Notes: generated by a model not told the origin, from the letters alone. A stretch of 14,612 nt of DNA from Acholeplasmataceae bacterium (GCA_012841765.1 DUUA01000217.1:1-14612), one strand, 5' to 3'; shown: positions 6,763 to 14,609, numbered from the stretch's first letter. Translations and numbers: made by a program.

Positions 6763-8427
6763 CTATTCTATTGCTAGAATATAACTATAGACTTCTTGAT
6801 CTCCACATATAACATCGACTTCAACATCGCTGTAATTTTTCTCAATATGTCTAACAATATTATCGATTTCACGTTTATTTGTATCTTTTCCATAAATTAT
6901 GGTTACAATCTCTTTTTCTTCAGTAATACTTTCTTCAAGTAATTTCTTCAACGTTTCATACCTACTACGATGAGCAGCAATAATATCACCATTACAAATA
7001 GCAATAAAATCATCTTTTTTAATATGTAATCCTTTATTATTTGTTTCTCTAATAGAATAAGTAATTAATCCCGTAGTAACATTATTGATAACTTTTGCTA
7101 AATCATCAATAATTTCTTGAGGTTCTCCATTTAAATCAAGCATTGTTAATGCTGAAAAACCTTGAGCAAGGGATTTTGTTTCCACAATCCAAATTTTACT
7201 TTCATCATATATTTTAGCTGATTGTTTTGCAGCTAAAATAATATTACCATTGTTTGGAAAAACAATAATGTTTTCAGCATTTAAAGTATCAAAGCCTTTA
7301 ATGAAATCTTCAGTTGAAGGGTTCATGCTTTGACCACCTTTTACAACATAGTCTACTCCTAATTCTTCAAAAGTCTTAATTAAACCTTCACCACTAGCAA
7401 CTGCTACAATAGCATATTTCTTTCGTTTTTCATCTTTTTTACTATTAGTTATATGTTGATGTTCATCATGCGGCGGATGTGGCATGTCTGGAGATTCATT
7501 ATGTTGAATAGACATATTTTCAATTTTTAATTTTATGAACTCACCAAACTTTTGAGCTCTATTTAAAACTTCCCCTGGATTTAGTGAATGAATATGAACT
7601 TTTATTAAATCTTCATCCTTTACTGCTACAATACTACTTCCTAATTCTTTTAAAGAATCTACAACTTGAGTTTCATCATATAAATCAATTTTATCTTCTT
7701 CAATTTGGATTATAAATTCTGTACAATATCCAAAATGATCTTCAGATGCTTTGGCAGCTGCTTTTCCCCGAATATGTACACCTTCAAATTTTGCACTTGA
7801 GCTAATATAATTACCATCTAGAGCCATCATCATGCCCTCTAAAATATAAACAAGCCCAGCACCACCGCTATCAACAACACCCGCCTCTTTTAAAACAGGC
7901 AAAAGATTTGGTGTATTTAATAAAGTTATTCGCGCTTCATCAATAAACTCTTTAAAAAACTCATTGATAGTCATTCTTGATGATGATATTTGTAATAATT
8001 TCTCGCTTGCTTTTCTTGCAACGGTTAGAATCGTTCCTTCAACCGGTTTCATAACAGCTTTATATGCTTGAGAAACACCACCTGAAAATGCTTTTGCTAA
8101 TAGCATTGCATCTGCAGATTCATGTCCATCAAATACTCTTGAAATCCCTCTAAATATTTGGGATAAAATAACACCAGAGTTTCCTCTTGCTCCCATTAAC
8201 ATTCCACGGGAAAGTTTTTTTGAAACTTCAGAAAGTGATTCCTCATTTAATTCCGCTATTTCGCTAACGCCACCTTCAATGGTCATCCTCATATTAGTTC
8301 CTGTGTCTCCATCTGGAACTGGGAAAACATTTAAAGCATCGACTTCTTGATAGTTTAATCTTAAGTTTTCAGCGCCATTTATAACGATAGTTTTAAATAA
8401 AGCGCCACCAAGTTTATCTATTTGCAT
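6763..8427 (-). CDS. fakA: FakA, fatty acid kinase catalytic subunit (DAK2/YloV family)
   Basis: FakA phosphorylates fatty acids held by a FakB protein; the acyl-phosphate goes to PlsY, or to PlsX for conversion to acyl-ACP. The protein has 554 residues (usual about 550). Seen: an N-terminal DhaL-like kinase domain with the Mg-ATP motif NVFPVPDGDTGTNM (33-46) and GARGNSGVILSQIFRG (79-94); a middle domain with C235, H278 and H280 matching, as I recall it, the zinc site of staphylococcal FakA (C240, H282, H284); and a C-terminal FakB-binding domain from about 338. Between them is a histidine-rich linker, MPHPPHDEHQH (315-325). The SD AGAAGGAG lies 8 bases before the ATG. No Asp23-family yloU precedes it, unlike in Bacillus. 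It is a single-gene unit with its own promoter and terminator. No fakB is in this window. Confidence 0.95.
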   Translation of the reverse strand: MQIDKLGGALFKTIVINGAENLRLNYQEVDALNVFPVPDGDTGTNMRMTIEGGVSEIAELNEESLSEVSKKLSRGMLMGARGNSGVILSQIFRGISRVFDGHESADAMLLAKAFSGGVSQAYKAVMKPVEGTILTVARKASEKLLQISSSRMTINEFFKEFIDEARITLLNTPNLLPVLKEAGVVDSGGAGLVYILEGMMMALDGNYISSSAKFEGVHIRGKAAAKASEDHFGYCTEFIIQIEEDKIDLYDETQVVDSLKELGSSIVAVKDEDLIKVHIHSLNPGEVLNRAQKFGEFIKLKIENMSIQHNESPDMPHPPHDEHQHITNSKKDEKRKKYAIVAVASGEGLIKTFEELGVDYVVKGGQSMNPSTEDFIKGFDTLNAENIIVFPNNGNIILAAKQSAKIYDESKIWIVETKSLAQGFSALTMLDLNGEPQEIIDDLAKVINNVTTGLITYSIRETNNKGLHIKKDDFIAICNGDIIAAHRSRYETLKKLLEESITEEKEIVTIIYGKDTNKREIDNIVRHIEKNYSDVEVDVICGDQEVYSYILAIE

Positions 8428-8501
8428 TTTTAATGCTCCTTCTATTAAATTTTTAATTTATTTATTCTTTTCACAAATCATATAATACATAAGTTTTATA
8501 T

Positions 8502-8530
8502 ATTATATCATAGCATAATTTATATATCAA
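8502..8530 (-). promoter_or_regulatory. Strong sigma-A promoter for fakA
   Basis: On the minus strand, TTGATA (8530-8525) and a perfect TATAAT (8507-8502) are separated by 17 bases, with a TGA just before the -10 that makes an extended -10. The start would be near 8495, giving a leader of about 68 bases that ends in the SD at 8443-8436. The leader is very AT-rich and carries a weak AT-only hairpin just before the SD. Confidence 0.85.
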
Positions 8531-8559
8531 GAAATATTAACCCAAAACCAAGTTTTTAT

Positions 8560-8572
8560 TTTGATTATCAAA
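8560..8572. repeat. 13-base palindrome between the divergent fakA and rpmB promoters
   Basis: TTTGAT-T-ATCAAA is a perfect 6-bp inverted repeat with one central base. It lies about 30 bases upstream of the fakA -35 box and 45 bases upstream of the rpmB -35 box. It could be an operator, or a chance palindrome in AT-rich DNA; it does not resemble a regulator site I can name. Nothing else is evident in the rest of this 261-base intergenic region beyond the two promoters and leaders. Confidence 0.3.
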
Positions 8573-8616
8573 GTTCTTTTTTATACTCATTTCTATACAT
8601 TACTAATATGTTTTTC

Positions 8617-8645
8617 TTGCTATTATAGAGGTAATATGGTATTAT
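8617..8645 (+). promoter_or_regulatory. Extended -10 promoter for rpmB
   Basis: TTGCTA (8617-8622) and TATTAT (8640-8645) are spaced by 17 bases, with TGG before the -10 box forming an extended -10. The start would be near 8652. The leader of about 37 bases contains a small hairpin (8654-8659 with 8663-8668, loop TAA, one G-T pair) and a strong SD GGGAGG (8675-8680), 8 bases before the ATG. Confidence 0.8.
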
Positions 8646-8688
8646 ATATCATATTGGATTAAATCTAATAAATAGGGAGGTAGTCATT

Positions 8689-8880
8689 ATGGCTCGTAAA
8701 TGTTATGTAACTGGCGTAGGTACAGTTAGCGGAAACAACCGTCCTCACTCTTTAAAAGCAACCCGTAGAAAATGGAAAGCTAATTTACAAAAAGTAAGAA
8801 TTAGAGATGTTGATGGCAAAGTAAAACGCGTATATGTTTCTACACGCGCTCTAAAATCAGGATTAGTTGAAAGAGTCTAA
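8689..8880 (+). CDS. rpmB: 50S ribosomal protein L28
   Basis: A structural protein of the large ribosomal subunit. The 63 residues match the family (60-78). Typical features: MARKCYVTG at the N-terminus, then [19 protein letters not shown] and the C-terminal block [17 protein letters not shown]. It is highly basic. Zinc-binding CxxC pairs, seen in some L28 paralogues, are absent. It is transcribed alone, divergent from fakA and convergent with thiN. This isolated orientation between thiN and fakA is the same as in Bacillus, which supports an old gene order. The SD is the strongest in the window, as expected for a ribosomal protein gene. Confidence 0.97.
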   Translation: MARKCYVTGVGTVSGNNRPHSLKATRRKWKANLQKVRIRDVDGKVKRVYVSTRALKSGLVERV

Positions 8881-8925
8881 TCAAAATAAAAAGGCTATGA
8901 ATAATAAGCCTTTTTTTATTTTGAT
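8880..8925. terminator. Bidirectional terminator between rpmB and thiN
   Basis: A GGCT/AGCC core stem (8893-8896 with 8907-8910) is flanked by long matching A/T arms: ATCAAAATAAAAA on the left and a T run followed by ATTTTGAT on the right. The T run (8911-8917) serves rpmB and the A run (8886-8892, interrupted once further out) serves thiN on the other strand. The thiN stop codon (8918-8916) lies in the right arm. The GC core is short, so the termination strength is uncertain. Confidence 0.75.
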
Positions 8926-9512
8926 AAAATTACTAAAATAGGTTTGTTTGTAGAAACCAAAGCATTTTCTATGACTCTATTACTCAAACATAAATTGTCA
9001 TTAATTTTCAAATGATAATCTTCTAGATTATATAAAAAACCCTTTAAAGAAATAACAGTTTCATCTTCTATAGCAAAGAAAGATACATTTTCATAACTTC
9101 CATTATTTAATTCATGCCAACCATTAATTACATAAACTTTATTAATATCATCAAGTAAAATAATATTATACTGATGATATTTTTTTATTATATTTAAAGT
9201 TGCAATAAAATGATCTATTCTTCTACCGCTAGCATTATATATTTCAATTTTTTCAAAATCAAATTTAAGAGTTTCAAGTATTGCTAACTCCAAATCACTA
9301 TAATCTTTTTTTATAGGATATAAATAAAATATATTAGCTACCGTTTTTGAAACTGGATAAGAATCAAAATCACCAATTGCTAGATCTATAGTAATATTTA
9401 AATCGTTTAATACTTTGCATCCATAATCTAGACCAATAATGAACTCGTTTTCGTCTTTACGATAAATTTGTGAAAAAGAATCTTCACTAGCAGCAATAAT
9501 TTTTACAATCAT
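8916..9512 (-). CDS. thiN: Thiamine pyrophosphokinase
   Basis: Transfers pyrophosphate from ATP to thiamine to give thiamine diphosphate, so the cell can use imported thiamine. The protein has 198 residues, slightly short of the usual 210-220. Seen: GLDYGCKVLNDLNI (27-40), GDFDS (47-51), KKDYSDLELA (68-77) as the KDxTDxE motif with Ser for Thr, and ASGRRIDHFIATLNII (94-109) as the G-R-x-D-H motif. These are the active-site blocks of the family; the C-terminal beta-sandwich is divergent. The start codon overlaps the rpe stop as ATGA, so it is translationally coupled. It is the last gene of the right-hand operon. No TPP riboswitch is visible anywhere in the window, as expected for a gene embedded in a housekeeping operon. 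Confidence 0.93.
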   Translation of the reverse strand: MIVKIIAASEDSFSQIYRKDENEFIIGLDYGCKVLNDLNITIDLAIGDFDSYPVSKTVANIFYLYPIKKDYSDLELAILETLKFDFEKIEIYNASGRRIDHFIATLNIIKKYHQYNIILLDDINKVYVINGWHELNNGSYENVSFFAIEDETVISLKGFLYNLEDYHLKINDNLCLSNRVIENALVSTNKPILVILSK

Positions 9513-10153
9513 AATTCTAACAATCCTTTAATAGTTTTTTCCCTATTTAAAGATTTAAAAATATATGTTCCAGCAACTACAATGTCACAACCAGCTTTTC
9601 TACATAAAGTAGCATTTTCTTGATTAATTCCCCCATCTACTTCTATAAAATAAGTATAATTATTATCTTTTCTTAATTTATCTAAAATCTTTATTTTATC
9701 AACTGCTAAAGGCATAAATTTTTGTCCGCCAAAACCTGGTTCAACACTCATTACTAAAATAATATCAAGATAAGGTAAATATTCCTTTAATGATTCCACC
9801 TTAGTATTTGGTTTAATAGACATACCTACTTTTACCCCTAATTTTTTTAAATAACTAATCATTTCATAACAATCTTCTACTGCTTCTAAATGAAAAGTAA
9901 TAATATCCGCTCCTGCTTCAACAAATCTTTCAGCATAATATCTTGGGTTATTAATCATCAAATGAACATCAAATATCATATCAAGTTTATTTTTTAATCC
10001 TTTGTAAACTACTGGTCCAAAACTAATATTCGGAACAAAATGACCATCCATGACATCAATATGTAAATAATCACATCCCATTTTTTTTAAGTCTTTAACA
10101 TCATTATATAAATCATTAAAATTTGCTGATAAAATTGATGGTGATATATGCAT
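9509..10153 (-). CDS. rpe: Ribulose-phosphate 3-epimerase
   Basis: Interconverts ribulose 5-phosphate and xylulose 5-phosphate in the pentose phosphate pathway. The 214 residues are typical for this TIM-barrel enzyme. Seen: SPSILSANF (4-12), with the catalytic metal site H31 and D33 in HIDVMDGHFVPNISFG, H64 in DVHLMI, and D173 in EVDGGIN. The phosphate-binding parts are MSVEPGFGGQKF (135-146) and VAGTYIF (193-199). An excellent SD (AGGAGG), 6 bases before the ATG, contains the end of the rsgA stop codon TAG. The rsgA-rpe-thiN order matches Bacillus. Confidence 0.97.
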   Translation of the reverse strand: MHISPSILSANFNDLYNDVKDLKKMGCDYLHIDVMDGHFVPNISFGPVVYKGLKNKLDMIFDVHLMINNPRYYAERFVEAGADIITFHLEAVEDCYEMISYLKKLGVKVGMSIKPNTKVESLKEYLPYLDIILVMSVEPGFGGQKFMPLAVDKIKILDKLRKDNNYTYFIEVDGGINQENATLCRKAGCDIVVAGTYIFKSLNREKTIKGLLEL

Positions 10154-10163
10154 ACTTTGCCTC

Positions 10164-11024
10164 CTAATATTTATATTTTTTAATCTCTCTAATTTCCTTA
10201 ATAAAACTCAAATAATTATTATACCTTGATTCTAATATTTTATTGTTTTTCACATCTTCGATTACAGCACAACCTGGTTCATTGATATGTAAACAACTAT
10301 TAAAACGGCAATCAGAACTTCTTTTAAAAAACTCGATAAAGGTTTGTGATAAAGTCGCTTCACTAATTTCTTCAAAATCAATAGTTCCAAACCCTGGAGT
10401 ATCAGCAACTAACCCTTTGCTAATTTCCAATAATTCTACATGTCTTGTAGTATGTTTACCCCTATTTAGAGCATAACTAATTTTATCAGTTTTAATATTC
10501 AAATTTTTACCAATAGCATTTAATAAACTAGATTTCCCAACTCCACTTTGTCCAGATAAAACAGAAATAGAATTATCAAATTGTTTTAAAATTTCTTCTT
10601 TTTTGGATTCTTCAATACTGGTTTTAAAAATCTGATACCCAAGGTTTTGATAATAATCAAAGCTTTCTTGATATTGGTTATCTAAAAGTAAATCCATTTT
10701 GGTAAAAATGATAATGATTTCTAAATTTAAATACTCGTAATATGAAATTAGTCTATCAAGCAAGTTAAAATTTAAATCAGGTTCTTTAACTGAGAAAACC
10801 AAAAAAACTTTATCTACATTACTAACTGAAGGCCTAGCTAAACGGTTTTTTCTAGGTAACACTTTGATAATAGTTTTTGTAGTTGAATCAATTTCAACAG
10901 TATCACCTACGATGATTTCTTGTTCTTGATGTCTAAATACACCTCTACCTTTGCAAATAAATTCTTCTTCTTTTGTTCTTACAGTATAATCACCACTAAT
11001 TAATTTAATGACTATTCCTTTCAT
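10164..11024 (-). CDS. rsgA: RsgA, small-subunit ribosome biogenesis GTPase
   Basis: A GTPase that checks late 30S assembly and helps release of biogenesis factors such as RbfA. The protein has 286 residues. The circularly permuted motif order is visible: G4 TKMD (108-111) comes before the P-loop GQSGVGKS (158-165), the switch with NRGKHTTRH (187-195), and G3 DTPG (208-211). An N-terminal OB fold covers about 1-65. The C-terminal zinc site has C239, C244, H246 and C252. The start overlaps the rlmN stop as ATGA and is preceded by AAGGA. In Bacillus prpC and prkC (phosphatase and kinase) sit between rlmN and rsgA; here there is no room for them. Confidence 0.96.
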   Translation of the reverse strand: MKGIVIKLISGDYTVRTKEEEFICKGRGVFRHQEQEIIVGDTVEIDSTTKTIIKVLPRKNRLARPSVSNVDKVFLVFSVKEPDLNFNLLDRLISYYEYLNLEIIIIFTKMDLLLDNQYQESFDYYQNLGYQIFKTSIEESKKEEILKQFDNSISVLSGQSGVGKSSLLNAIGKNLNIKTDKISYALNRGKHTTRHVELLEISKGLVADTPGFGTIDFEEISEATLSQTFIEFFKRSSDCRFNSCLHINEPGCAVIEDVKNNKILESRYNNYLSFIKEIREIKKYKY

Positions 11025-12058
11025 ATTTTTTCCTTAAGTTTATTTACCCTCAACTGTCCACATGCTGCAGCTATTTCTGAACCTTGTTCTCTTCTTCTAG
11101 TTACATTTAAATTTTTCTTTTTTAAATGGTCAAAAAACTTCCTTACTTGTTCATCATCACTTCTTTTAAACTTGTTATCAGTATCATTGTATGGAATTAA
11201 ATTAATATAACAGTTAAACTGACTAACAAGTTTAGCTAATTCTTCAGCATCTTCTATTGAATCGTTTATTCCCTTTAACATAATATATTCAAAAGTAATT
11301 CTTCTATTAGTTTTTTGATAGTAAAATTTTAATGCTTCAATAATACTTTCAAGAGAATAAGTATTGTTAATTTTCATATACTTACTTCGTTTAATATTTG
11401 TAGCAAAATGCAAAGAGATTGCTAAATTAACTTGGTAAGGAAAATTTGCAAACTCAATTATCTTTGGAGCAATTCCACAAGTACTAACAGTAATATGTCT
11501 AGCACCAATTTCAAGACCTCTATCATCATTAATAATTCTAATAAACTCTAAGACATTTTCAAAATTATCAAACGGCTCACCAATTCCCATCATGACAACA
11601 TTAGTTACTCTTAACTCTTGCTTTTTTAAATCATCATTAATAACTTTTACTTGCAATAACATTTCATCTGGAGTTAAATTTCTAATTTTCTTTACTTCTC
11701 CACTTGCACAAAAAGAACAGCCCATATTACAGCCTACTTGTGTCGAAACACAAACACTATAACCATAATTATGAACCATTAACACTGTTTCTATAAGTGA
11801 TCCATCTTCTAACTTAAATAAATATTTTGTTGTTCCATCATCTGCTTTATTTTTTTCAACAATTTCTAGTTTGTTGAAATAGAAATCATCATTAAGCATG
11901 GTCATAACTTCTTTTTTTAAGCCTTTTATATCAAATAAATTATCAACATCTTGTTTATAAAGGCCTTCAAAAACTTGCGTTGCTCTAAATTTAGGCATTT
12001 TTTTATCTATAAAATATTGTTCTAATGATTTTCTAGATACAGAATATATACTTTTCAT
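11021..12058 (-). CDS. rlmN: RlmN, dual-specificity 23S rRNA/tRNA adenine C2-methyltransferase
   Basis: A radical SAM enzyme that methylates C2 of A2503 in 23S rRNA and A37 in some tRNAs. The 345 residues are typical. Seen: the iron-sulfur motif C110-x3-C114-x2-C117 in VGCNMGCSFCASG; C103 seven residues earlier, equal to E. coli C118; and C333 in IAAACGQLR, the cysteine methylated during the reaction. MGIGEPFDNFENV (the GxGEP block) and VSTCGI are also present. A Cfr-type resistance enzyme is unlikely given the housekeeping operon and RlmN-like sequence. The ATG overlaps the rsmB stop by one base (TAATG), with the SD AAGGAG upstream. The rsmB-rlmN pair is conserved in Firmicutes. Confidence 0.97.
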   Translation of the reverse strand: MKSIYSVSRKSLEQYFIDKKMPKFRATQVFEGLYKQDVDNLFDIKGLKKEVMTMLNDDFYFNKLEIVEKNKADDGTTKYLFKLEDGSLIETVLMVHNYGYSVCVSTQVGCNMGCSFCASGEVKKIRNLTPDEMLLQVKVINDDLKKQELRVTNVVMMGIGEPFDNFENVLEFIRIINDDRGLEIGARHITVSTCGIAPKIIEFANFPYQVNLAISLHFATNIKRSKYMKINNTYSLESIIEALKFYYQKTNRRITFEYIMLKGINDSIEDAEELAKLVSQFNCYINLIPYNDTDNKFKRSDDEQVRKFFDHLKKKNLNVTRRREQGSEIAAACGQLRVNKLKEKI

Positions 12059-13326
12059 TAACTTTCTCTCCTTAATTTACAAATATAAAAGCCATCGCTA
12101 TTATATTCATATGGTAAAATTGTTTTTTCAATAACTTTACTATAATTTTTGTTCTTTTCTAAAAAATTCTTTATTTGCATTTCATTTTCGTCTTTATTAA
12201 GTGTACATGTGCTATATAAATAATACCCACCTATTTTCAACAAATTTTTGCTTCCTTCAAGAATTTCTTGTTGTAATTTAATGATTTCTTTGATCGATTT
12301 CAAATCTATGTGATACTTTAAATCAACTTTATGACTTAAAACTCCCAGTCCAGAACAAGGAACATCAGCTAAAATAAAATCTACAGATTCTTCTTTAACA
12401 TGTTTTGAAATAATTCTTGCATCTATTAATTGAGTTCTTGCAATTTTCACACCTAAGCGTTTAAAATTCCCTTTCATCAAATTAATTTTCTTTTCTGATA
12501 TATCACAAGAATGAATAATTCCTTCGTTTTGCATTAAAGCTGCTAAATGGGCTGTTTTCCCCCCTGGAGCTGCGCACAAATCGATTACTACACTTCCAGA
12601 GCTTGGTTCTAAGACTTCACTTACTAATTGACTAGAAAAGTCTTGAACAGTAAGATATCCATCTTTAAAATATAAACTATTTGTCATTGGTTCTTTAAAA
12701 CTAATCCCATTATGAACTAAATTTGTAGTAAAATATTTAATGTTTTCTGCTTTAAATATTTTAAAAAGTTCTTCTTTATTAATTAGCAAAGTATTTATTC
12801 GATATCCGTCATTTTTTATTTTAATATTTTCTTCTAAAATTTTGGTAACAACATCATATTCATAATCTTTTAATAAGAAAGCTACAAGCCAAGAAGGATG
12901 TGAATATTTAATACTTAATCTAGAAATATCATCCAAATTATTAAAATCTCGTCTTGGAGTTCTTAAAAAGTTTCTTAAAACAGCATTAACAAATTTACCT
13001 ATAGATCGATCTCTTAAATTTGCTATTTCAACTGCCTCATTAACAACTGCATATTCAGGAATATCTAAATACACAAGTTGATAAACGCTCATATTAAGCA
13101 AATGTTTTATCCAATTCTTTGTTTTCTTTTGATTTAGAAATGGTTCAATATAAAAATCTAAAGTAAGGTAATATTGAATAGTTCCATAAACTATATTACT
13201 AAACAAGTTTTTGTCTTCTTTGCTCATTTCAAATTTATTTAAATAATTACTAACAACAATATTAGAATAAGCTTTATTATCTAAAATTTTACTAATAGCA
13301 TCTAGAGCAAATCGTCTTACATTCAT
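12058..13326 (-). CDS. rsmB: RsmB, 16S rRNA m5C967 methyltransferase
   Basis: Methylates C967 (E. coli numbering) of 16S rRNA using SAM. The protein has 422 residues. Seen: an N-terminal NusB-like helical RNA-binding domain (about 1-135) with KEDKNLFSNIVYGTI and VNEAVEIANLRDRSIGKFVNAVLRN; then a Rossmann methyltransferase domain with the SAM motif DLCAAPGGKT (249-258), motif IV DVPCSGLG (321-328, C324), and motif VI STC (372-374) carrying the nucleophile C374. Both cysteines of the m5C mechanism are intact. The ATG overlaps the stop of the PHP gene as ATGA, preceded by AGGT. In Bacillus it follows fmt; here a PHP phosphoesterase gene takes that place. Confidence 0.96.
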   Translation of the reverse strand: MNVRRFALDAISKILDNKAYSNIVVSNYLNKFEMSKEDKNLFSNIVYGTIQYYLTLDFYIEPFLNQKKTKNWIKHLLNMSVYQLVYLDIPEYAVVNEAVEIANLRDRSIGKFVNAVLRNFLRTPRRDFNNLDDISRLSIKYSHPSWLVAFLLKDYEYDVVTKILEENIKIKNDGYRINTLLINKEELFKIFKAENIKYFTTNLVHNGISFKEPMTNSLYFKDGYLTVQDFSSQLVSEVLEPSSGSVVIDLCAAPGGKTAHLAALMQNEGIIHSCDISEKKINLMKGNFKRLGVKIARTQLIDARIISKHVKEESVDFILADVPCSGLGVLSHKVDLKYHIDLKSIKEIIKLQQEILEGSKNLLKIGGYYLYSTCTLNKDENEMQIKNFLEKNKNYSKVIEKTILPYEYNSDGFYICKLRRES

Positions 13327-14138
13327 AATTTACCTAATTTCTTTAAAAATAATTGTAATTCTTCTTTCTCCAAATAACAATCTCCAATGTTACCGTGCTT
13401 ATAATCATCAAAGTCATGAAAATCACTACCAGCAGTAATAAAAAGATTATTATCTTTCGCTATTTTTTTATAATTATTTGTATCATTTAAACTATTACTA
13501 GGATAAATGGCTTCAATACCCATTATTCCCATTTTTATAAATTCTTTAATATTTGTCTTTTTATATAATACAGGATGAGCGATTACAGGATAGCCTCCAG
13601 CTTCTTTAATAGTATCAATACCTATTTGTGTAGAAATGTTAGTACTAGGGATATACGCTTTACAGCCATCCCCAATAAACTGACTAAAAATATGTTTTTT
13701 AGAATAAGGATATCCTTGACTAATAATTTCATTGGCAATACTCGCTCTTGTAATTGTTGGAATCATAAGAAGTTTTGTCATATCTAAATCAATATTAAAA
13801 AACTCTTTTAGTTTTTCTTTAATAGCATAAGCTCTTTGTTTTCTTTTGATTCTAATTTCTTCTAAAAACCCTTTTATAAAATGAATTTTATCTAGTTTAG
13901 GAAAATATCCAAGTATATGAATAGATTCATTATTATGAAAAGTTGAAAGTTCAAGACCAACTATTAAATTTAAATCTAACTCTTTAGCTATTTCTATAGC
14001 CTTAATAGAGCCATCTAAATTATCATGATCTGTTATACTAAACCAACTTAACCCTTTGTTTTTTACTTCATGGACTACTTCGCTTACTGTTAGTTTCCCA
14101 TCAGAGTGAATAGTATGCATATGAAAATCGCCTCTCAT
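13323..14138 (-). CDS. PHP-domain phosphoesterase (YciV/TrpH-like, RNase AM type)
   Basis: A metal-dependent phosphoesterase of the PHP family. Relatives dephosphorylate 3',5'-nucleoside bisphosphates or trim short RNAs from the 5' end. The protein has 271 residues. Metal-site motifs seen: H6-x-H8 and D13 in DFHMHTIHSDG, D37-H38-D39 in ITDHD, E63 in VGLELS, H74 in SIHILGY, H187 in VIAHP, and D239-x-H241 in GSDFH. The segment that usually reads RPHIA or RAHFA reads RASIA (131-135), losing a histidine. The start follows the upstream ORF's stop with no gap (TAA-ATG), with AAAGGA as the SD, and the stop overlaps rsmB. Its location just before rRNA modification genes would fit RNA turnover, but substrate is inferred only from the family. 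Confidence 0.88.
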   Translation of the reverse strand: MRGDFHMHTIHSDGKLTVSEVVHEVKNKGLSWFSITDHDNLDGSIKAIEIAKELDLNLIVGLELSTFHNNESIHILGYFPKLDKIHFIKGFLEEIRIKRKQRAYAIKEKLKEFFNIDLDMTKLLMIPTITRASIANEIISQGYPYSKKHIFSQFIGDGCKAYIPSTNISTQIGIDTIKEAGGYPVIAHPVLYKKTNIKEFIKMGIMGIEAIYPSNSLNDTNNYKKIAKDNNLFITAGSDFHDFDDYKHGNIGDCYLEKEELQLFLKKLGKL

Positions 14139-14609
14139 TTAGTTATTTCCTTTCCTATTATTTTCTATTTCATTATATATTAAAACTAATAAATATCTTT
14201 TTTCTAATTTTCTATATAAAGTATCAAACTTTAAAAAATCTAAAATTTCTACTATGGAAGTAGTTTTCATCACATACTTTATCTTATTAAACAAATTTAC
14301 CCATTTTATAAAGTCAAATTGCATAATAATATCTGAGTCTAAAAAATATTTAAAATTGTATGTTTTTATATATTCTCTATTATTACTCTTTTTAAAACAT
14401 TCAACTAAAGCAGTAACTGTTTCAACAATTAAATCACCACTATAATAAGAACAAAAATCATAAACTTCGTGAATGTTTTTAAATTCATTTATTCTAATTT
14501 CCGTTTCTCTACATAATAATTCTAATTCCGATGATTTTTTGTTTGCAAAAGCAGCATAAGAAATAGTTTTTATATTTTTATAATAATTATTTTTTACAAA
14601 TAAAACCAT
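14139..14609 (-). CDS. Unrecognised protein, first visible gene of the right-hand operon, possibly 5'-truncated by the window edge
   Basis: I do not recognise this protein. From the ATG at 14609 it has 156 residues, but the frame stays open to the window edge, so the true start may lie outside. It is rich in Lys, Asn, Ile and aromatic residues, and reads as an all-helical soluble protein with no signal peptide or clear transmembrane segment. There are three cysteines (in ELLCRE, YDFCSYY and VECFKK) without a metal-site pattern. The C-terminus is charged (ENNRKGNN). Its stop abuts the ATG of the PHP gene directly, so the two are surely cotranscribed. A + strand ORF inside it (14254-14445) looks like a shadow. 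The composition matches the neighbours, so there is no sign of transfer. Confidence 0.7.
   Translation of the reverse strand: MVLFVKNNYYKNIKTISYAAFANKKSSELELLCRETEIRINEFKNIHEVYDFCSYYSGDLIVETVTALVECFKKSNNREYIKTYNFKYFLDSDIIMQFDFIKWVNLFNKIKYVMKTTSIVEILDFLKFDTLYRKLEKRYLLVLIYNEIENNRKGNN

Noticed and set aside
8428..8688. A riboswitch, T-box or small RNA in the longest intergenic region
   Set aside because: No structured GC-containing stems, T-box motif or tRNA-like fold is visible; leaders are short and AT-rich, and the promoters explain most of the region.
8881..8915. A spoVM-like mini-gene between thiN and rpmB as in Bacillus
   Set aside because: Only 35 bases separate the genes and they form the shared terminator; there is no small ORF with an SD.
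10243..10476. + strand ORF of 77 codons inside rsgA
   Set aside because: It lies wholly within a well-supported gene on the other strand, has no SD and no recognisable product.
13575..13787. + strand ORF of 70 codons inside the PHP gene
   Set aside because: Antisense shadow of a gene with clear metal-site motifs.
14254..14445. + strand ORF of 63 codons, hydrophobic, antisense to the unknown ORF
   Set aside because: Its hydrophobic look follows from the opposite strand coding for charged, AT-rich codons; no SD or promoter, and the minus ORF is coupled to its neighbour.
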